Source of the DNA: Shinisaurus crocodilurus
Lineage: Eukaryota; Chordata; Lepidosauria; Squamata; Shinisauridae
Reading direction: 5' to 3'
Assembly (NCBI GenBank): GCA_021292165.1
Contig: CM037880.1
Location: 183,045,085 to 183,109,084, forward strand
DNA length: 64,000 nucleotides
The position numbers were made by a program, and so were the translations under genes. Numbering within the stretch: position 1 is the stretch's first letter; every line of letters starts with the position of its first letter. The notes under the pieces were generated by a model, which did no database searches, was not told the origin of the DNA, and saw only the letters and a list, made by a program, of their open reading frames with translations. Positions 32,050-42,062 of the stretch are shown piece by piece.

Positions 32050-32616
32050 CTCTAAAGGTATGTGTTAAGTTGATGGAATTGTCCATTCGAATGTCACGGA
32101 GAGTGGAGTTAATTCTAATATTGCCAAACCTGGTGTCACAGCTAGGCATGCTGGGGCCCAGCAGGGCCATCATCATTCCCTTTAAAAACAACAACTTGTT
32201 TGTTGGTCCCAGCCCTCTGAAGAGAAACACTGAGTGAAAATCATTGTACTTTCAACCACCTTTATTACTCCAGAAAGCCTTTGGGGCCCAGAGGCATTCT
32301 GAAGATGGCAGCAGCCACTGCTGTTTTACTTGGTGTTTCTCTGCTCAGCACTGAGAACTACCACCTGTCCCCACCAGTGCCCAATGCTGCCCACTAAGTG
32401 CCGCCCGCTTAGTGAGCTTGTGGAGCTGGGGGGAGGAAGTGGTAGGTGGTGCATAGTGCACAGCAGTAAGGACTGGAGGTAGCACTCAGCACAGAAATGC
32501 CAGGCAAAGCATCTGCATCCATTGCCCCATCTGCATTTCCTCGGGATGGCACCCGGGTGGCATGGAGTGGTAGCTTGTCCTCAACCCTTGTACCAGTCCT
32601 GAGTATTGCATAAAAG

Positions 32617-33527
32617 ATGAGGAGGTGCAGGGAATGCTTATCAAATTTGCAGATGACACAAAGTTGGGTGGAATAGCTAATACTCTGGAAGACAGAAACA
32701 AAATTCAAAGTGATCTCGATAGGCTGGAGCGCTGGGCCGAAAACAACAGAATGAAATTTAATAGGGATAAATGCCAAGTGATGCACCTAGGGAAAGGAAA
32801 CCAAATGCAGAGTTACAGAATGGGGGACACTTGGCTCAACAATACTACAAGTGAGAAGGATCTTGGAATTGTGGTAGATCACAAGCTGAATATGAGCCAG
32901 CAATGCGATGTGGCTGCAAAGAAGGCAAATGCTATTTTGGGCTGCATTAATAGAAGTATAGTTTCCAAATCGCGTGAAGTGATAATTCCCCTTTACTCGG
33001 CAGTGGTTAGGCCTCATCTTGAGTACTGCGTCCAGTTCTGGGCACCACACTTTAAGAAGGACGTAGACAAACTGGAGAGGGTTCAGAGGAGGTCAACAAG
33101 GATGATAAAGGGACTGGAAACAAGGCCCTATGAGGAGAGACTGAAAGAACTGGGCATGTTTAGCCTTCAGAAGAGGAGACTGAGGGGAGATATGATCGCA
33201 CTCTTCCAGTACTTGAAGGGTTGTCACACAGAGGAGGGCCAGGATCTCTTCTCGATCATCCCAGTTTGCAGGACACGGCTCAAGTTACAGGAACCTAGAT
33301 TCCACCTAAACATCAGGAAAAAATTCCTGACTGTCAGAGCAATAAGCCAATGGAACCAACTACCTAGGGAGGTGGTGGGCTCTCCCAATCTGGAGGCATT
33401 CAAGGTGCAGCTGGACAGCCATCTGTCAGGGATGCTTTGACCTGGATTCCTGCATTGAGCAGGGGGTTGGACTCGATGGCCTTGTAGGCCCCTTCCAACT
33501 CTACTTTTCTATGATTCTATGATTCTA
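32617..33527 (+). mobile_element. CR1 LINE, 5'-truncated, well preserved
   Basis: It enters the RT domain just before the catalytic FADD motif, stays open to the stop at 33438-33440, and ends with the short CR1 3' UTR. That UTR reads GGTTGGACTCGATGGCCTTG, then GGCCCCTTCCAACTCT and a CTATGATTCTATGATTCTAT terminal repeat. The intact frame suggests a relatively recent insertion. The last ~60 bp are nearly identical to the tails of the 5S SINEs, marking this CR1 type as their likely partner. Confidence 0.93.
32625..33440 (+). CDS. CR1 ORF2 C-terminal part (reverse transcriptase end)
   Basis: 271 codons without a stop or frameshift. IKFADDTKLGG (residues 6-16) holds the catalytic Asp pair, so the palm N-terminal part and the endonuclease are missing. 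MKFNRDKCQVMHLGKGN, EKDLGIVVDHKLNMSQQCDV, VVRPHLEYCVQFWAPHFKKD, VQRRSTRMIKGL, YEERLKELGMFSLQKRRLRG and a C-terminal WNQLPREVVGSPNLEAFK follow in the usual CR1 order. The nominal start Met is only the first Met after the truncation point, not a true initiator. The protein would lack most of the enzyme and is not expected to work alone. Confidence 0.9.
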   Translation: MQGMLIKFADDTKLGGIANTLEDRNKIQSDLDRLERWAENNRMKFNRDKCQVMHLGKGNQMQSYRMGDTWLNNTTSEKDLGIVVDHKLNMSQQCDVAAKKANAILGCINRSIVSKSREVIIPLYSAVVRPHLEYCVQFWAPHFKKDVDKLERVQRRSTRMIKGLETRPYEERLKELGMFSLQKRRLRGDMIALFQYLKGCHTEEGQDLFSIIPVCRTRLKLQEPRFHLNIRKKFLTVRAISQWNQLPREVVGSPNLEAFKVQLDSHLSGML

Positions 33528-33554
33528 TTTGTAGGGGGTGTGCAGTCAAATCCT

Positions 33555-33708
33555 CAGGGCCAGTGCTACCATTAGGCCAACTAGGCAGCTGCCTAGGGCT
33601 CAGGGCTAAAGGGGGCGCCAGAAATAGGGAGGGAGGGCTCTTGTGGGAAGGGGGGGCACTAACTATCTGATCTTGCCTAGGGCACCAAACTGCCTTGCAC
33701 CGGCCCTG
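33555..33708. mobile_element. hAT-type MITE, CAGGGCC family
   Basis: The ends are CAGGGCCAGTGCTACC on the left and GCACCGGCCCTG on the right. The 8-bp flanks CAAATCCT (33547-33554) and CAAAACCT (33709-33716) differ at one base. TAGGCAGCTGCCTAGGGC is an internal palindrome. This is a different family from the 136-bp one. Confidence 0.8.
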
Positions 33709-36027
33709 CAAAACCTCATGCTATATATGGGTGCATGATGTAATTGGGACCACAGAGTCTCTGCCTCCTAGAGCAGACACACATTACCCAGACCTCCTCC
33801 GGGACAGGATGTGGGCATAGCCAGTGCCTTCTGTTCCTGCCCGGGAACAGTCTGAGCCATAAACTTGTGAGTGCAGCATGTCTGAAGATGTAGTCGAGAG
33901 AAGCAGTTCTGAACTTTTCCCAAGTTCAGAACAGGTCGATTACTGAATGATTTCTGCACAGCTGTAAATACTTTCTTAAGCCTGCCTGTATCCAATCTGC
34001 AAGATCTGAGTGAGTAAACTCTGTTTTTAACCTCCAAAAGACTGCAAGAGGGGAGAGATAATAACTTTTAATATCCTCTCCCAGCTCTTTTAGCAATCCC
34101 CAACACTATAATCATTAAGGATATAGAAGAAGTTTCAGAGCTTGTAAATGAATCTCACCAACCATCTCAAATCAGAAAGCTGCCAAGACCGGTAAAGACA
34201 GAGAATAATCATACCACCTCCAGATAACACAGGAGTATATTAAAAACAGTTGGAAACCTTTTAAATGGGACAAGTGGTATTATTAACTTTCACTGGATTG
34301 CTCCTGCAATGTTTGAAAGCAGTGATTGATGAGATTCTCGAAGGACTTTCAGGCACTTGTGCAAATACTGTTTTCTTCAGCATCCTTGCTCAGCATCTCT
34401 TTCACTTGCTAGAAAAATGAATGCAACCTTCTTTTTTAAGTACTCCTTAAAAAGAACCAACACCAAAACAGCTCTTGTAGTGTAGATTGCAAGTTGGAAA
34501 AGTGAGCTAAAGGTTCAAACCTGGCATGGAGACATTTCTACCTTGAAGTCACTGTAGCATTTCCATAATTTTATCTTACTGTTATATCTTAGAATTGTGC
34601 TAATAAAATGGTGAAACAAACAGTAATATCAAAGCATGCAAAAAGCCCCACAAAACTGCAAGCATCATCTTGATGTTGTGGTGATAGTATGGAGAAATAC
34701 AAGGTGATGACAAATCTAGAGTTTAGTATAACGTTATCTGTAAAGATGTTGTCAGACACATTGCCAGTTTCAATTGGCATGGTTTCCATTGGCTGTGGTC
34801 ACGAGACAGAATTGGATCAGATATGAAGCCTAATACTAAACAGGCATACTTTAAGTTGTTGGCATTGTTTATTGGAGTAAGGTTAGCTCTAGTGTTGTGT
34901 AAAATCTGCATTAAGGATGAGGAAGAGGTGTCCAGAACATTTACAGGAAAGTCACTGACCAAATCAAATCAAAAAGTTTCTAAGCCCAGGCAGATAACAA
35001 ACACAAAGAATCAGAAAACCTGAGTATATAAAAGCCAGACAATTTGAGATTTAAATATGAAATATTGCAAATTTATTTGGAACATTAAAGCTAAAACAGA
35101 CATGAGAAAACAGACACCTGAGCTAATGAACCTAACCCATACGTAAGTTAGAAGAAAAAGGTCAGTGTATCTAACAACCGGCATAAGTTCAGAAGTAGAG
35201 ATCAAGCTACTTCAAAAACACTCTACTCTAAGTAAGTCTCCAGTTGTGGCCACCTTCAAATCACAATGTGGAACAAGATCAGAGAAAGTAGTTTTGACAG
35301 ATACTGAGGTAGATCAGTTGGCACTAATGTATATATTTGTATTACATTTTAGCATGGGTGGGCAATACAAATGCAGCATCTTTGAGGCACTTTTTGCAGG
35401 CACCTGCTGAGCAGCATGAACTGGAGGTCACTATGTGAGATGATTGAACACTGGTGCATAGTCAGTGCTCATCTGTCCTGCACATAATGTATTGTTGGAG
35501 ATGCAACCTAAATTGAAAATAGATGAGGAGGTCATCTGGGATGTTCAAATGGTCCATCCCATTATTGTTCTACAGTAGTGAGAGAAGTTGTGTTTGTAAG
35601 CATTATCTTTTCTACTCAGGCACTAATGACATAAGATAGTCCATGCTGGATTTGATTCTAGGCAGTCCTATCTCCAGGCTGGCCTTTTCTTCTTCTACCC
35701 TCTGCATTTTCTCAGCTGTTCATCTGGATAGAGATCTGGCTTTGGAAAAAAGACTGCAATACTGGAGTATGTTTTGAATTAGAAGCTTGGCTTTGCCCAA
35801 CACTAATGGCCAGGGCCTAATACTTCCTCTAGAAAGCCCACACAACTCGTTTGACATTCCTTTACTTACTGTTTGACAGCTCCTGGACAGTCATGCCAGA
35901 AAAAAAGGGCAGTTGCCCAAGGGCTACCTAGTACCCATCTTAGGGCAATTAAGAACCCATAAATCCAATAGGTATCATGAGAGCCACAAGCATTTCATAA
36001 AAGTCCTATCTTATTGGTAGTTAACAA
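33709..36027. other. long unassigned stretch
   Basis: About 2.3 kb without a recognisable transposon, exon or RNA gene. The frames at 34823-35023 and 35165-35410 have no family motifs. Confidence 0.5.
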
Positions 36028-36062
36028 AACAATCAACAACAACAACAACAACAACAACAACG
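36028..36062. repeat. (CAA)n microsatellite
   Basis: About eleven CAA units. Confidence 0.9.
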
Positions 36063-36564
36063 CCTGACCATATGTGGATGGTTGCTCCTTCCAAGTGAAC
36101 CCATGTCAAAACACAGTGTGACATCCTTTTGCACAGGCAACATTTTGAAAAACTGAAAGTGTTAGTATACTCACTGATTATAGTAGACATGGAATGATGA
36201 TGGACAAAAAAGTTTAAAAAGTTAACTTACAGAAGCTGATTAAGAGTGCTTTCATGTAAGTTAGCTGAATATGAAATAGAATCATGAGAAAAAATGGTTA
36301 TTTTGGCACTACAGGCTTGACATATGAAGGAAGTTCAATATCAGTATCTTTCCCCCCAAGTTTATTAAAAAGCATAACGGCAAATTCTCGCAAGGGAAGA
36401 CTTCCATGTCAGGTTTTGTACATTATCTGAATTTTGTTTGTCAGATTTGACCATTGTAACCTCTTTCCTTATCCAAAAAGCAGCAGGAAGTTTCCACACA
36501 GTAGGCAAAAACAAAAATACAGTATTTAGGAATTAAGCACATTTCATCTCAACCATTTCATTCT
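36063..36564. other. no recognisable gene or repeat
   Basis: Unassigned AT-rich sequence. Confidence 0.45.
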
Positions 36565-36830
36565 TGCTCTTGCCAGTATCCAGGTCAGATGTTCATGGGC
36601 CAGGTCCAAAGACATCAGATGTTGCCTTATGTCAGGTCAAACTATTTGTTCCATCCAGTGCAATATTGTCTATTCTGACTGGCCATAGGTCTCCAGGGTC
36701 TCAGAGAGAAGTCTTTGACATCACCTGCTACCTGACCCCTTTAAGTGAAGATGCCAGGAATTGAACCAGAGGCTTTCCATATGCAACACATGGGCTCTGC
36801 TATTTGGTGCTGCAGCCAGGGTAGGGACCA
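36565..36830 (-). mobile_element. tRNA-derived SINE, 5S-less copy
   Basis: On the minus strand, GTTGCATATGGAAAGCCTCT and GGTTCAATTCCTGGCATC (B box) lead to GGTCAGGTAGCAGGTGATGT, GAGACCCTGGAGACC, CAGTCAGAATAGACAATATT and TTTGACCTGACATAAGGCAA. The order matches the tRNA part, body and tail of the composite SINE at 58905-59207, but without its 5S head. Confidence 0.7.
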
Positions 36831-37139
36831 TTCTACCTAAAGCACTGTTTTGTCCCACCTAGGATTTTTTTGGGGGTGGGGATTCTGTTTTAAAAGAATC
36901 TATGGCAGCCGGCGCTTCCCCCAAAGTGGCTTAGGTGCTCCAGACTATGCCTGGGTGACCTGCATAGTTCTGCTCACTCAAGATATCCTCTGGCTTAGAA
37001 TGGGTTTTTCAGGATCACAGTCACCCCACAGCTTAAGGGACCCTGAAAAGCAACACCCTGGCACTTTTGGGTAGAGGTCATAGTATGGATAAATCTAATA
37101 TTAGAATGCTCTTTAATATTTAATGATGCACATGTTCTT
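36831..37139. other. no recognisable gene or repeat
   Basis: The 74-codon frame at 36850-37074 is not recognised. Confidence 0.4.
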
Positions 37140-37440
37140 TTAAATTATATACCTGCTGTATGGAATTTATCACAAGGACAACACATGTGGATTTTCTGCA
37201 CCCTCTTTCTTGACAGCCAAAAGACTGATATTACAACACTGGAAAGACAAACGCTCACCTCCTAGAACACAATGGATTGAGGACCAAATAATGGTTTCAA
37301 CATTTGAGTGGGTGGTATTTAGACACCACCTGCAGATGGATAAATACAAGGATATTTTGTCTGCTTTTTCTGAAGTTTATACATAACTATTTTTATGGAT
37401 AATTGCATTACTACATACTTTTTGATACTTATGGATATAT
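37140..37440 (+). pseudogene. L1 ORF2 C-terminal fragment
   Basis: The frame reads AKRLILQHWKDKRSPPRTQW, WIEDQIMVSTFEWVVFRHHL and QMDKYKDILSAFSEVYT, then a stop. It is the same terminal segment as 12230-12470, in better condition. An AT-rich tail follows. Confidence 0.65.
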
Positions 37441-37565
37441 ATTTCATACATATTTACTGTAAGTGATCCATTTAAAATACTGTAAGAATTTGTATTTTTT
37501 GTTGTTGTTCTCCCCCCCCTTCTTTTTTATGGTTTTTGTTTTGTTTTGGTGTAATTCACATTTAA

Positions 37566-37569
<4 letters not shown>

Positions 37570-37611
<42 letters not shown>
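37570..37611. repeat. (TA)n microsatellite
   Basis: About 20 uninterrupted TA units. Confidence 0.95.
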
Positions 37612-37612
<1 letters not shown>

Positions 37613-37613
<1 letters not shown>

Positions 37614-38582
37614 AAAGACAGTCTGTGGGACTGCCTTGGGCTTTGGTCATATTTGAGATGCAGTACCAGAGACATCAACTAAATCCCCATTATTGTCAAA
37701 ACTGAGGACTCTTACTAATCTGTTTATTATTATTTTTTAAGAAAAATATTTAAAACATTAATAAGCTGCTTTTCTATTAAAATAATATTCAAACAGGAAA
37801 ACAACAATAATAAATAAAACCAATATCCCCTTGCAGACACTTGGGCGGGCATCCATGTCTTTGATGAATGTACGTAGGCAGAACTGCAATGGCAAGCCCA
37901 ACCCCCTGTTCACCACACGTCCTATTAGACATCAGCAACATACCTACCCCCGATGGAATGTGTGTCAAGATGGGGTGGAGCCTGCCTCCTCCTCCTCCTC
38001 ATGCATATTCATAGCCTCTCTGGATGTATGAAAAGGGCCAATGTCAACAATAAAAGCAGGAGGAATACTAAATAATTAAGATTTCTCAGAACTTTTTTTT
38101 GCTTTGTTTGTTAGTCCTCATCGACTTTATGAGCTGGCTGATCATCTGGGGTTATAGTGATCTGCACCTGAGGTGGAGAGGGAGTGGCTAGCAATATTAT
38201 TTGAATGTAGGAATATTTCAGAGCTATGAACAATCTCCATTTAAGAGACGTTCATAATTCTGACTTATTGCCATTCGCTAAAATGAGAGAGCTACAACTC
38301 TGGTAAATAAAACCACATTTTCATCCTCTTCTTCCTGTTCTGGCCCCACTGTTTATATTAAGGATTAGTCATCTTGGCTGACGTAAAAAAGACTTTGTAA
38401 TTTCTGTGACTCTTTTAAAAAAAATTAAAAGTTTTTCTTTGTACAGTTCCAGTACTTTGATAGTAAATTTGGATCCACTTTTAATGGAAACTGTAACTGT
38501 GTGGCATTATCTTAATCAGTCTGAATTTTGTCCGAATCATGCTCATCTCATGACTCTTGTTCAGGACTCTGGATATGGGACA
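37613..38582. other. no recognisable gene or repeat
   Basis: A short CTC tract lies at 37983-38000. No transposon or gene signature. Confidence 0.45.
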
Positions 38583-38700
38583 TTATTTATTTATTTAAAA
38601 TATTGAGACATCAATGGCCCCCCAGGGCAGTTGATGATAAGTGAGAATGAACACATAATAAATAACACATAATAAGAAGAGTCTTTAAAAGTGGTGAACT
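38583..38700 (-). mobile_element. L2-like LINE 3'-end fragment
   Basis: TTATTTATTTATTTAAAATA followed by a GCCCCCCAGGGCAGTTGATG stretch and AATAACACATAATAA-type sequence resembles an inverted L2 tail. It is degraded. Confidence 0.45.
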
Positions 38701-38893
38701 TAAGAAGGCTCTGGACAAAACCACAGGGAAGAATACATGTTAGGGTGGCCATTTATGGACCAAAAATGGACCAAAAACCTATGGTACAAACCCTTTACAA
38801 TCAAAAGATGGCACCAAACTCTTAAAAGTCAAAGAGTCTATTGCACTGCGTTGGAAAGAGCATTATTATGACCTTTTAAATCGTAAATCTAAG

Positions 38894-39470
38894 GTGGATA
38901 ATGAGATTTTTTCGCAAATCCCGCAAAAACAAATTAAAGAGGAACTTGCAATACTCCCCACTTTGGATGAAGTAAAAAAAGCCATTAATCAAATGAAGAA
39001 CAACAAAGCTAGTGGACCAGATGGGATTCCTGCTGAAATCTTTAAAGAAGGGGGCCCCGAACTTGTACAACATCTTCATAAACTCATCGAAAAAATCTGG
39101 ATAAGAGAAGAGATCCCAGAAGACTTCAGGGATGCCATAATTATCACCCTCTTTAAGAAGGGTGATAGAACAGACTGTGGAAACTATCGGGGCATTTCTC
39201 TCTTAGCAACCGCAGGTAAAATATTTGCTAGGATTCTCAGCAAACCGTCTTCTATCTATTTCAGAAGAGATCCTCCCTGAAACTCAATATGGTTTCCGCC
39301 CCTCTAGAGGGACAGTAGACATGATTTTTACTGCACGTCAGCTCCAAGAAAAATGCCGGGAGCAAAATCAACCCCTTTATATGGCATTTATCGATTTGGC
39401 TAAGGCCTTTGATACTGTAGAGCCGTACAGCTCTCTGGACTATCCTTATGAAAATTGGATGCCCCAATAA
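38894..39470 (+). pseudogene. RTE-like reverse transcriptase, N-terminal part
   Basis: The first frame (38894 to about 39240) has LPTLDEVKKAINQMKNNKAS, GPDGIPAEIFKEGGPELV and DFRDAIIITLFKKGDRTDCG before NYRGISLLATAGKIFARIL. The next frame (about 39240-39425) holds YGFRPSRGTVDMIFTARQLQ and MAFIDLAKAFDTV, which carries the first catalytic Asp. A second indel near 39425 and a third near 39545 shift the frame again, so the RT core is split into four reading segments. Confidence 0.85.
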
Positions 39471-39538
39471 ATTTGTGAATATCTTGCGACTTCTCCATGA
39501 CAACATGACGGCAACGGTTTTGGACAACAACGGCTCTC

Positions 39539-40705
39539 ATGGTGCTCCCATTTAAAGTGGGATCAGGTGTTAAACAGGGATGTGTTATCGCCCCAACATT
39601 ATTTGCCATTTTCATCGCCATGGTTTTACATCTTGTCAAGGGGAAACTTCCCACCGGTGTGGGAATTATATATCGAACAGATGGAAAGCTTTTTAATCTC
39701 AGCAGGCTGAAAGCAAAAAGTAAGGTAATTACAACCTCCGTTGTGGAACTTCAGTATGCTGATGATAATGTGGTCTCCGCACATTCAGAGGATGATCTCC
39801 AAACTATCCTAAATGCTTTTGCAGAAGCATACGAAAAACTTGGTCTCTCACTTAACATCAAAAAAACCAAAGTGCTTCATCAGCAAGTGCAAGCCAATCC
39901 TTTGGTGATGCCATCTATCCAGCTTGGCGGGACAATACTGGAAAATGTCGATCATTTTCTCTATCTTGGCAGCTATCTTTCTGTTACAGCTAACATCGAC
40001 AGTGAAATCCAGCATCGTCTGAGCTCCGCAAGTGCCGCATTTTCTCGAATGAAACATAGAGTGTTCGAGGATCGGGATATTTGTAAGAAGACCAAAACAC
40101 TGGTTTATGAAGCCATTGTATTACCAACTTTATTGTATGCCTGCGAAACATGGACTATCTATAAACGTCACTTCCACCTCCTTGAAAGGTTTCATCAACG
40201 TTGCCTCCGGAAAATCCTGCAAATTACTTGGGAAGATAGGCGTACAAATGTCAGTGTACTGGAAGAAGCAAAGACTACTAGCATTGAAAAAATGATCCTT
40301 CAACGCCAACTTCAGTGGACCGGTCATGTTGTTCGAATGCCTGACTGCCGTCTCCCAAAGCAGTTACTTTACTCCCAACTCAAGGATGGAAAGCGGAATA
40401 TCGGTGGTCAATATAAGAGGTTTAAAGATGTTCATAAGGCTAATCTAAAAAAATGCAATATAAACATCGAAAACTGGGAAGCTCTGGCCCATGAGCGATC
40501 TAAATGGAGGTTGGCCTTTCACAAAGGTTCCATGGACTTTGAAGAAGCCCGAGTGCAAGGTGAAAGGGAGAAACGTGCTAAGCGAAAAGCACGTCAAATG
40601 AATCCTTTACAGGACCATCTTCTATCTGGTAACCTGTGTCCTCACTGTGGGAAGCTGTGTGGATCTAGAATTGGCCTCCACAGTCACTTACGGACCCATC
40701 GCTAG
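39539..40705 (+). pseudogene. RTE-like reverse transcriptase C-terminal part with C2H2 finger
   Basis: A 388-codon open frame. KVGSGVKQGCVIAPTLFAIF lies at residues 6-25, and the catalytic Y-A-D-D at 73-76 is intact. NIKKTKVLHQ, FLYLGSYLSVTANIDSEIQ, LPTLLYACETWTIYKRH and LERFHQRCLRKILQITWEDR follow, then LQWTGHVVRMPDCRLPKQLL and a basic segment (QGEREKRAKRKARQM). A C-x2-C...H-x4/5-H-type finger occupies the last ~24 residues (40637-40702). It reads as a nearly intact C-terminal protein disconnected from its N-terminus by upstream frameshifts. Confidence 0.88.
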
Positions 40706-40792
40706 AGTCTACAGAGTCTTCTTTAGAATTTCCTCCTTCTATCCCGGAAGACAATCTTACTCGGTCACGAGTGATCGCCTGATGATGATGAT

Positions 40793-40830
40793 GAACTTTG
40801 ATTCCACAGGTTAAAGTTGAATCAAAGTTC
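40793..40830. repeat. 12-bp perfect inverted repeat after the RTE-like element
   Basis: GAACTTTGATTC (40793-40804) faces GAATCAAAGTTC (40819-40830) across 14 bases, directly at the element's 3' boundary. Confidence 0.85.
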
Positions 40831-41162
40831 TATTTTTTCAGCTACTGCTTTAACTTTTAAAGACGATGTTATGTTAAGACCCCAGGTCAAATATCTAATA
40901 TTAATGTTCCCTTCTAAAATAATTCATTTTTGCAATTTAAAATTTTTTTTAGATGGTTTGGCAATGTCACAATTATCTCACATGACTGCTATTATATTCC
41001 ATATGTTCCAAGAGCCTGCAACACCCTTCTCACAGGTACAAAAGGATGGATGGCAGGCTACCTGGACTTACTGTAGGATTTCTCTTCTTCTGGGATACCA
41101 CCTTTCTCTGGTGAAGAGGATCAACTGAGTATCTGGGCTGGGCCATGGTCAGTGGTCTAGAG
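40831..41162. other. no recognisable gene or repeat
   Basis: Unassigned. It ends in GTCTAGAG, the left target duplication of the next MITE. Confidence 0.45.
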
Positions 41163-41299
41163 CAGGGGTGAGCAGAAAGTAGGTGTCCAGATGTTTTAGA
41201 CTTCAACTCCCAGCATTCCTGACCATTGGCCATGCCAGAAGGGGCTTCTGGGAGGTGAAGTTCAAAACACCTGGAGATCTATTCTTCTGCCCACCCATG
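41163..41299. mobile_element. palindromic hAT-type MITE with perfect 8-bp TSD
   Basis: It starts CAGGGGTGAGCAGAAAG and ends CTGCCCACCCATG. CCAGATGTTTTAGACTTC faces GAAGTTCAAAACACCTGG inside. The flanks GTCTAGAG at 41155-41162 and 41300-41307 are identical. Confidence 0.88.
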
Positions 41300-41317
41300 G
41301 TCTAGAGAGAGTCAGTT

Positions 41318-41470
41318 GCTGGGAGCCAGGACCAAAGTGTAATCAGGGTCCAAGTGCAAACAAGAAGGCAGGACCGGAGAACAAGCTAGCAATCAGGACC
41401 AAAAAATAATCAGGATCACAGGGCAAACCAGCAGCCAGGACCAGAGAACAAACCAGAATGCAGGAGCAAG
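41318..41470. repeat. imperfect tandem CAGGACCAGAGAACAA-type units
   Basis: GCCAGGACCAAAGTGTAATC, GCAGGACCGGAGAACAAGC, ATCAGGACCAAAAAATAATC and GCCAGGACCAGAGAACAAAC occur in succession. They look like a degenerate minisatellite of roughly 30-bp units. The rest of 41300-41689 is unassigned. Confidence 0.5.
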
Positions 41471-41689
41471 ACCTGACATGCTAGACCTCAGGTAGAGCTT
41501 GTTGCTTAAGCAAGGCTCAGCTGGAAAAAGAAGTCCTTTATACTCCTTACTGCTCAAAAGGAGCCATGGCCAGCCTGGGTGGGTGGAGTCAGGCCAGATC
41601 TGGAAAGTTGTTTCCTAAGAGGATACAGGTCCATGGCTTCCCAGCAGGGATCAATAAATCTGTCAGTTTCTCATCTTCAGTTTGCCTCA

Positions 41690-42062
41690 AACTTTGCAAA
41701 TTTCTCCAGTCTTAACTTGGGTTCATCCCAAAAGTTGATAATTTTTTTAAAAAAATGTTTGCGTGAAAATTCATAAGCACTTTTGTGTCCATTTCTCCTA
41801 ATACAAGCATTTTTGTATGCTTTAATTTCACCTAATATACTTACGGTATTTTTTTTACATGTGGTTTCCTAATATAATACACATTTGAACATTTCCCCCC
41901 TCTATCATACACATTTTTTATTGTAAAACTCCATTGCAAAATTTGGAAAAGTGTGAATTTTGAAGGATAATTGAGTTTCGGTTCACATAGTGGTTTGAAT
42001 GTGCAAAATTAGCTAAGTTCTCATTAAAATGTGAACTGAATGAATTTATCTTCCATCCCTAT
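41690..42062 (-). repeat. dispersed repeat family 'R1', copy 2 (inverted)
   Basis: The right end, GAATTTATCTTCCATCCCT, is the inverse of the R1 start. GAAGGATAATTGAGTTTCGG, TCCATTGCAAAATTTGG and repeated TTCTCCTAATACA, TTTCACCTAATATA and TTCCTAATATAATACA units (about 30-bp spacing) show the internal subrepeats. Confidence 0.65.

Larger units (their letters stand above)
38745..40796 (+). mobile_element. RTE-like LINE, 5'-truncated, frameshifted
   Basis: It begins around AACCTATGGTACAAACCC and ends in CCTGATGATGATGATGA, a GAT/ATG-type 3' repeat. It carries most of the RT domain and the complete C-terminal region up to a C2H2-like finger. Clade placement (RTE/RTEX-like) is by general resemblance and is less certain than its being a non-LTR retrotransposon. 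No 5' UTR or endonuclease is present. Confidence 0.85.

Noticed and set aside
33768..34037. An 89-codon minus-strand frame
   Set aside because: No known motif and no flanking splice pattern. I could not separate it from chance.
37463..37705. Frame with an alternating Ile-Tyr run
   Set aside because: It is a translation of the (TA)n microsatellite.
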